A DNA stretch of 64,000 bases from contig QLIY01000438.1 in NCBI GenBank assembly GCA_003260075.1, positions 1 through 64,000 of the forward strand, given 5' to 3'. Source of the DNA: Phallusia mammillata. Its lineage: Eukaryota > Chordata > Ascidiacea > Phlebobranchia > Ascidiidae. The position numbers were made by a program, and so were the translations under genes. The notes beneath the pieces were generated by a model. That model was not told the origin of the DNA. It did not search any database and saw only the letters and a list, made by a program, of their open reading frames with translations. Of the stretch, positions 57,708-64,000 are shown piece after piece; the first letter of the stretch is position 1; every line of letters begins with the position of its first letter.

Positions 57708-60700
57708 CTGTAAAATATGAATGAATGTTACAACTTATCTTTTAAGGATTAAATAATGCTCTTACCATTTCCCTTGTGTATCCACATGGCAATGGTCCGA
57801 TAGTTATTGTGGTTACACATGTAACTGAAAAAATTAAAAAAAAAGTTCTCAATTTTTTTATTCTCGATTTCCTCGTAAAAGTGTAATGAGGTGAACTTGG
57901 GGTTATATTTTCGAGCATTGTTGCCTAAAACTATATCTTTTTATTTGGGGGACCAAATATCTAATCCATTTAAGACTCACTAAAGGTTTTGCTAATACAA
58001 ACAGTTTTACCTGTAATGCAGCAAAAGCTGATTTCATAATCTACACAAATTTGTCCTTCTGGGTCGTTGTTAATGCACAAAAATCTATTGTCTTCAACGT
58101 GTACATTTTGTTTCACATCACGAAAGATTGGGTCAACCGTTCTGTATTGAACAGCGTAAGGCACAATACACGTAATTTCTGCATCAATTTTGAGTATTTC
58201 TGAGTACTCTTCTACGTCACCGAAACCACGTGGATCGTCGGAGCTGACGTAACCACTCCAAACGCCTTCTGGACAAGTTGGATCAAAATTGTCTGAAATA
58301 AACATGATTTGTCGACTGTTACTATTAACTTTGTAAATGAGTTATATCTTGTATGCGGTATGTTTTGTTTACAACAAGAGATTGAAACATTTTTGAGCGA
58401 AAAGATTATTTACTTAAATAAAGGAATCAAATTGATGACGTCACAAGTAAGATGCCAGTGTTTTTTAAGTTTATATCGACGTCAGAAAATTATAGTTATA
58501 TGCAATCTAAGTGCAATTTACTTGTGGTGACAACGGTTTTTGAATGGTCGAAATCTATACAAAACTAGGACATGTATCTTCGGTTTTGCAGACCATTTTA
58601 TAAGAGCTCAACCGCTCCAATCCTTTTTAACATTTAAAAAAATCATTTCCTACTGCATGTGCCATTCATTTAATTCGGCTCAATTCTAGTACAATCGAGC
58701 CAAGTAAAAACACAACTTTTTCAAGGTCTGTAAAAGCTTTAACTTTACATCAGATTTAGTAAAACCAATACGAAATTAAATCAGTATTACCTGCAGGGCA
58801 ACAGAATCTAATCTCATAATCAAAACAGCGTTGGTCTTCGCTGTTATCGCATCTTAATCCCCCAGTTTCAGACAAAACAATGTCTTGTTCTCCCAGCACG
58901 TAACTGTCTCCATTGACCAATCTAGCCTCAACAGCAAAGGGCTTGTTACAAATCAGTTCTGGGTAGATTGCTTGCAGCTGTGGCAGCGTCTCATAATCCC
59001 CATATAACCCAGGGTCATCGTGATCCAAGAAAGGTGTCCATGCATCATTTGGACAGTACGGAGTTTCGGCTAAGAAAATGAGCGTTGGACTTTATTTTTT
59101 ATTTGATAATAATAAACAATATTAGGTTGCACTATGAGTTGAATTATCATACTAAAGGTTACCACGATCCACAAATTAGTCCCGAATTCTAGATTGGTAT
59201 TAAAACTATGGCCATAGTAAAAATTTTGACCCATAGAAGTTACTCAACCAAGATAAAACTGCAGCAATGCAGCAAGTGTTGGTATTGAATTCAGTAACGA
59301 GCTTGGTGCCTAATAAATCCATAGACTGATTTTGCAGTTTTAGCTAATTCAGTAGAGCAAACTCGTATAGTGCGGAATATAACTAGTTTTAGAAGATTAG
59401 CACGATTAACTATTACCTTTTTTGGTAACTATTAACTTATGATCTGTTTCACACTATATACGGATCTGCTTTTTAATTTATAAAAAAAAAACTTGTGGTG
59501 GACAAAAAGTACCATCTTGGTTTAGACCAGAGGTTCCCAAACAGGGCCCATGGCCCCCCAGGGGTTCCGGGGGGCCACGGGCGTAGATTCACAAGAAACA
59601 CCCACTAAAAGTCATTTACACTTTAACTTTATTCCCGAATTTAATCGACTATTTCACATACTATTTGTTTATAGTGAGGTTTATCACGCTCATTTACTCT
59701 ATTAGACCTGTTTAAGTCCAAAATTAATACCGCATTCCAATGCGCGATTGCTATCTACATTTTAAGGGGGGCACAGGTCCTACATGGTAACTTAAAGGGG
59801 GTCATGGTCCACGAAAGGTTGGGAACCACTGGTTTAGACACAGTGAATAGCAACAACTTGCTGATAAATAACATGTCGATTTTTATGTAGTACTTGGGTC
59901 AGTGTCATATTAAGCTACGGATGTAACAATAAACCTAGTGGTTTACCCTACTGCAGGCAAAACACCTGAGCTGGGTTCATAGCCAGGAGCGTACGGGATT
60001 CGAACTCCTAGAAATCGAGAAACTTTTAACAACTTTGTTTACCTTTCGGACAACAGAAGCGAACTTCGTAATCCAAACATCCCCCAGTAATATCATTCCT
60101 GCATATCAGCCCTTCGGTAACGTTGAGAAAAATATCTTGATTCGACATAAGGTAGTGGAGACCATCGGGAAGACGAGCTTGAATGGCAGTTGGATGTTTG
60201 CACAATTCTTCAGGAAAGTCAAATTTTATCAAAGCGGCCGTTTCAAAATCACCAAGCCCGTCAGGTTGGTCGCGATTAAAAAACGAAGTCCAGTATTTTT
60301 CATCGCATTCCGCAATTGGGTAAAAACCTTAAATGTATAAGGTTGTTCTGGTAAAATATTTTTTATGTTGTTTAGAATTTCTTTTTCAACAAAAGTTTGA
60401 AACGCAGAGGCTTAGGTATTTTTGTAAAACACATACTCATTACGAAAATACAGTTGACTTTCCACAGAATACTTCAGTGAAAGGCAGTACTACGTTTAAT
60501 GAGTTTGATTCCCCCTATCTCCTCATTTTGCCTAAACGGTGGCAAGGTTAAGCTGCACAAGTAGTGTATTGCAATGGCTAACGAAAAGGTTTACTACACT
60601 GTACTGTGAAGAAACATTTTCCGAAATAAAACAGCTCAATCGCGTCTGTTTAAATAGCGCATTTACCCATTGAGTGGCTTTACCCCTCATTTACCCCTAC

Positions 60701-63700
60701 CATGTTTTGCTATTAACAGGTAGTTTTTGTACAATTTTATTGCTATATTGTACCAAGCGAAATAAATTCAAGTTCCCCCCCCCCCCGAAATAAAACAGCT
60801 CAATCGCGTCTGTTTAAATAGCGCATTTACCCCTTGTGTGGCTTTACCCCTCATTTACCCCTACCATGTTTTGCTATAAACAGCTTGGTAGTTTTAGTAC
60901 AATTTTATTGCTATCTTGTACCAAGCGAAATAAATTCAAGTCAACCACTATACAACCATTAAAGCTTACAAATCGGTGAGTTAGTGTTACTCACCTGGAC
61001 AACAAAACCGAACTTCGTAATCATAACAAGACTGGTGGTTTTGCCAGTTGAAACACTGAAATCCTTTGGTATGGTTAAGATGAACATTTTGGTCAATAAA
61101 CATAGTTTCATCGTTCACTTTGCGGGCTTCCATCCATACTGGGGACGAACAGATTGCTTTCGGATACAACCTTTGGATTTCAAATAAGAACTCAAAGTCA
61201 CCCTCTCCGCTTGGATCATCGGTATTGAAATATGGAGACCAGTCGTGGTCCTGACATGTTGGTGGTTCTGTAGAAAAATTAAACCATCAACGCAAGCACA
61301 AAGAATTAAAGCAAAAATGGACATTAAAAAAAAACTTTAGCCACATGAGCTAGACCCGGTATTGCATAAAGCTGACAATAGTTTAGTTTTATTACGGGTA
61401 TATGCAAGCTCAAAACTTTTTGGCACGAAATAAGTGTGCACCTCTTAAGAAAGGAAATCAGTTACAATTGAAACTGAGCTTTTGACCTTTACAAACCCAT
61501 CAATACATTTGAGCGTTTGACCAACCGTAAGTAAACATCATAATCAAGACATGACAAACACCAACAATCATGGTAAAGCTGCTAACATAAGAACTTACAA
61601 TAGAAAAGTTTGCTAAATACTGTTAGATGGCGTAAAGAGCGCGGTTATTCAAATAAACAGCGAGACAGGGTAAGGGTTAGGAATTATATTTAACGTAAGA
61701 ACTAAGTTTTTAGGTTGATTTTTGTCTTATTATTTTATGAAACCTCATCCCAACCCTAACCGTAAGCTTTTTTACACATTTTTTCACGGGGTTCGAACCC
61801 ACGATACTTTTTGGGGACGAATCCCGATCAAGGTTTGTATGTCTGGATATGGGTCGGACCATTTGGCCAAGTTCCTGCCTTTATTTCACCCCCCCCCCCG
61901 AAACCTCATCCCAACCCTAACCGTAAGCTTTTTTACACATTTTTTCATGGGGTTCGAACCCACGATACTTTTTGGGGACGAATCCCGATCAAGGTTATTA
62001 TGTCTGTATATGGGTCGGACCATTAGGCCAAGTTCTTGCCTTTATTTCATAATTTCCCCCCCCCCGTTCGAACCCAGGACTCTCCCGGGGACGAATCCTG
62101 ATCAGGTTTTTTTTTATGTCTGAATGTGGGTCACATTTTAAATATTCACCAATGCTCTTTGCGCCACCTAGCGGTATAACAAATTGGTCTGGTATAGGTT
62201 CTTATGTTAAATCTTTCCAAAATTATTGCTTACCCAATTTACAGCAGAAACGTATTTGATAATCGTAGCACTCCTGTCCCTCAGTCTCAGTATCGTTGTT
62301 ATTACATCTTAAACCATCTTCAGGGCTAACGTACACGCGTTGCCCGCCCATGTGGTAGGGAAGACCGTTGTACAGGCGAGCATCGGCAAATAGTGGGTTC
62401 ATACATACTTCCCCGGGGTACTCCATGCGTATCTCGTTTAAAGTTTCACAATCGCATTGTCCCGTTTGGTTATCACGGTTGTAAAATCGAGTCCAGTGCC
62501 CTTCAGCTTCAGCACACTGCCTAATTTCCTCTGTGAATCAAAAATTTATTGTGAAAAGATAGGCACACATTTCACGTCTCAGAAAACCATTTTACGAGAT
62601 AGAGATGATGTTCATTGCTTTTGTATTATCGTTGGTCATAATGATTAATTTAAATATATATTGGATTCCTGTGTTTTTGCAACAACATAACCCATTGTCG
62701 TCGACATGTGAAACTAAAAAACAGCAGTGCAAAACGCAGCAAATATGAATCAGACAATCCGGTGTTTCCTAGACTTACCCCAGGACCCTGCTAAAAAAAT
62801 TGAGGTGCACAATTGGTAGTAATATGAAAAAAAACACATTTTTCCTTAAGGATCATATCATACAAGTTGTATTTTTTGATATCTTTAAGCACACCTGGCT
62901 ACTTTTCAGGTCACACCGTTTGAGAACCACTGAGCTAAACAAACACACCCGGCTTTCCAACCTTCAAAGTTTTTTTAAAAAAACTTTCAAAGTGAAAGGT
63001 AAATAGAATGCAACAAAACTAGAACAGGCAATACACCTTATTTAGCCATAAACAAACACATGCTTACCAATAACACCTGGGCAGCAGAATCGCACCTCAT
63101 AGTCATAACAAAACTGCGTTGCAGAGTTATTGCAGCGAAAACCGAATTCAATTCCAATTTCAACGACCTGTCCTCCGAACCAGTGTGAAAATTCACCTTC
63201 TAGTCTTGCTTCAACAGTTGTTGGGTTATCACATATTGGAAACTGAGATTGGATATTGGAGAGAAGTTCCAAGTCGCCGTCTTCGCGTGTGGTGTCAGTG
63301 TTGAAAAATTCGGTCCAAAAACCGTTTGTGCATTCCGGCTCGGGTTGGTCTGAAGTTTGGATTTTGCGTTAAATTTTGATGAAAATATTAAAAAATCACA
63401 AGTCGGGTTTTCTGCATATTTCTACCGAAATCAAAAAGTGAAATTTATGTGTTAGAATCGCCGAGAATGGATGTATTTTTTGAATACATCTATAACACAT
63501 TAACGTAATATGCCAATAAGATGCTTTTATGGATGTTATCACTGGTAACATAACTACGTACGGATCGATATTTTTTAAGTAAAGCATACCAAGCTCTATG
63601 TTATATACGTCCAGGAAAAAAACAATGCGTAGGCTTTGATGCAACACACTGCTCGTATATATATATATATAAAGTAAAAAGTTACTAAGCACAGCTAAAA

Positions 63701-64000
63701 GGAATTCCAAAGAGGAAAAACAGCCCACAAACTTGACATAACGAGGATAACCGTAACTCGTACATTAGAACGTTTTTGAACATAATAAGCACACCAGCAA
63801 CTTACATCCTGGACAGCAAAGTCTCACTTCGTAATCTTCACAAGGCTCGGCATTTTCAACGTTTAAACATTTGAAACCTTCAGCTGTGTTAAGATGGACG
63901 TTCTGCTGGATGTTCAGTGTTGTTTGTCCCACAACTCTTCCTTCCAAATGTGTTGGCGTATGACAGGTAGCGGTTGGAAAACTATTCTGAAGGTCGATAA
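57651..64000 (-). CDS. Mucin-like protein with repeated CysD (WxxW) modules and trefoil-like C-terminus, 5' incomplete
   Basis: Minus-strand exons: 63806-beyond 64000, 63068-63349, 62234-62530, 60995-61267, 60043-60327, 58791-59069, 58011-58292, 57766-57824 and 57651-57707. Seven exons each encode one module of about 90 residues with the CysD/WxxW pattern: a Trp-x-x-(Phe/Tyr) start, a mid Cys, LxC before the end, and the signature CxDYExRFCC. CysD modules are known from gel-forming mucins and CILP, where they pack against each other and may cross-link mucus. The two last exons give PLPCGYTREMCVALGHCWD then SCYVF, resembling a P-type (trefoil) motif. The gene is probably secreted or extracellular; its start lies beyond the window. 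Confidence 0.85.
57766..57824 (-). CDS. Mucin-like gene penultimate exon
   Basis: A 59-nt exon encoding TCVTTITIGPLPCGYTREM; entered in phase 1 from CysD module 7 and left in phase 0. Forms the first half of a trefoil-like motif. Confidence 0.7.
58011..58292 (-). CDS. CysD module 7 exon (most divergent)
   Basis: Encodes CPEGVWSGYVSSDDPRGFGD, AEITCIVPYAVQYRTVDP, DNRFLCINNDPEGQ and CVDYEISFCCIT. The Arg of the final signature is replaced by Ser. Confidence 0.84.
58791..59069 (-). CDS. CysD module 6 exon
   Basis: Encodes CPNDAWTPFLDHDDPGLYGD, YPELICNKPFAVEARLVNGD, GGLRCDNSEDQR and CFDYEIRFCCPA. Confidence 0.87.
59528..59831. mobile_element. hAT-type MITE
   Basis: CAGAGGTTCCCAAAC and GGTTGGGAACCACTG are inverted ends; perfect 8-bp duplication GTTTAGAC (59520-59527, 59832-59839). 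Lies in an intron of the mucin-like gene. Confidence 0.75.
60043..60327 (-). CDS. CysD module 5 exon
   Basis: Encodes CDEKYWTSFFNRDQPDGLGD, FPEELCKHPTAIQARLPDG, NVTEGLICRNDITGG and CLDYEVRFCCPK. Confidence 0.87.
60775..60786. other. C12 joint of a direct duplication
   Basis: 60623-60774 is repeated at 60787-60941. Confidence 0.8.
60995..61267 (-). CDS. CysD module 4 exon
   Basis: Encodes CQDHDWSPYFNTDDPSGEGD, YPKAICSSPVWMEARKV, NHTKGFQCFNWQNHQ and CYDYEVRFCCP. Confidence 0.87.
61889..61899. other. C11 joint of a direct duplication
   Basis: 61738-61888 is repeated at 61900-62048. Confidence 0.8.
62056..62065. other. C10 joint
   Basis: Followed by a third, diverged copy of the same SINE-like unit. 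Confidence 0.65.
62234..62530 (-). CDS. CysD module 3 exon
   Basis: Encodes CAEAEGHWTRFYNRDNQTG, CDCETLNEIRMEYPGEVC, MGGQRVYVSPEDGLRCNNND and CYDYQIRFCCKL. It carries an extra CDC pair that the other modules lack. Confidence 0.87.
63068..63349 (-). CDS. CysD module 2 exon
   Basis: Encodes CTNGFWTEFFNTDTTREDGD, FPICDNPTTVEARLEGEF and FCYDYEVRFCCPGVIG. Confidence 0.87.
63655..63671. repeat. Short AT microsatellite
   Basis: About eight AT units in an intron of the mucin-like gene. Confidence 0.6.
63806..64000 (-). CDS. CysD module 1 exon (cut by window edge)
   Basis: Encodes IDLQNSFPTATCHTPTHLEG, NVHLNTAEGFKCLNVEN and CEDYEVRLCCPG. The Trp-containing start lies outside the window. Confidence 0.83.

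Larger units (their letters stand above)
61738..62125 (-). repeat. SINE-like repeat with tRNA-type boxes
   Basis: On the minus strand TTGGCCAAATGGTC resembles an A box and GGGTTCGAACCC a B box. One copy is doubled by the C-tract at 61889 and a third, divergent fragment follows the C-tract at 62056. Confidence 0.4.

Noticed and set aside
59960..60010. GGGATTCGAACTCCTAG as a tRNA gene
   Set aside because: Only a B-box-like word is present; no cloverleaf or A box at the right distance.

Overview
The window looks like about 64 kb of an ascidian tunicate genome, most like Ciona. It is AT-rich, with small phase-1 exons in intron-rich genes, many short hAT-type MITEs, complement-control (CCP/sushi) and mucin CysD (WxxW) gene families, and chordate-type AK2 and mitochondrial glutamate-carrier orthologues. 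No bacterial operons, phage genes, tRNA genes or CRISPR arrays were seen. Species cannot be fixed from sequence alone.

Layout: (1) 1412-7336, minus: adenylate kinase 2, essentially complete. (2) 9346-23273, minus: SLC25A18/A22-type mitochondrial glutamate carrier; only the short start exon was not found. (3) 26310-37324, minus: secreted multi-CCP protein with signal peptide, ten CCP modules and a short tail. (4) 42959-48482, minus: second secreted CCP protein with signal peptide, eight CCPs and a proline-rich tail. (5) 50990-54726: a second version of the 5' end and upstream flank of gene 4, bounded by single N bases and best read as an allelic contig placed in series. (6) 54993-56742, plus: 446-residue GPR180/TMEM145-like seven-pass protein. 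(7) 57651 to beyond 64000, minus: mucin-like protein with at least seven CysD/WxxW modules and a C-terminal trefoil-like motif; its 5' end lies outside the window.

The strongest unexplained structure is a set of 39 homopolymer tracts: 33 G-runs, all before position 50989, then 6 C-runs, all after it. Most are 10-12 bases long, and most sit exactly at the joint of a near-identical direct repeat. I interpret them as disguised assembly gaps (runs of N turned into G), each joining two unmerged allelic contig ends. They create false duplicated exons, split exons and poly-Gly/poly-Pro reading frames, so gene models here should be built by ignoring one copy at each joint.

Biological points left after removing that layer: an abrupt change in divergence between the two gene-4 alleles, from several percent with mostly amino-acid-changing differences in the signal peptide and first CCP to almost none upstream; a CCP carrying an insertion of about 65 residues; a CysD-plus-trefoil-like architecture; hammerhead-ribozyme-like motifs typical of Penelope-like elements; a palindromic array of 20-bp units; and at least six hAT MITEs with readable 8-bp target duplications.
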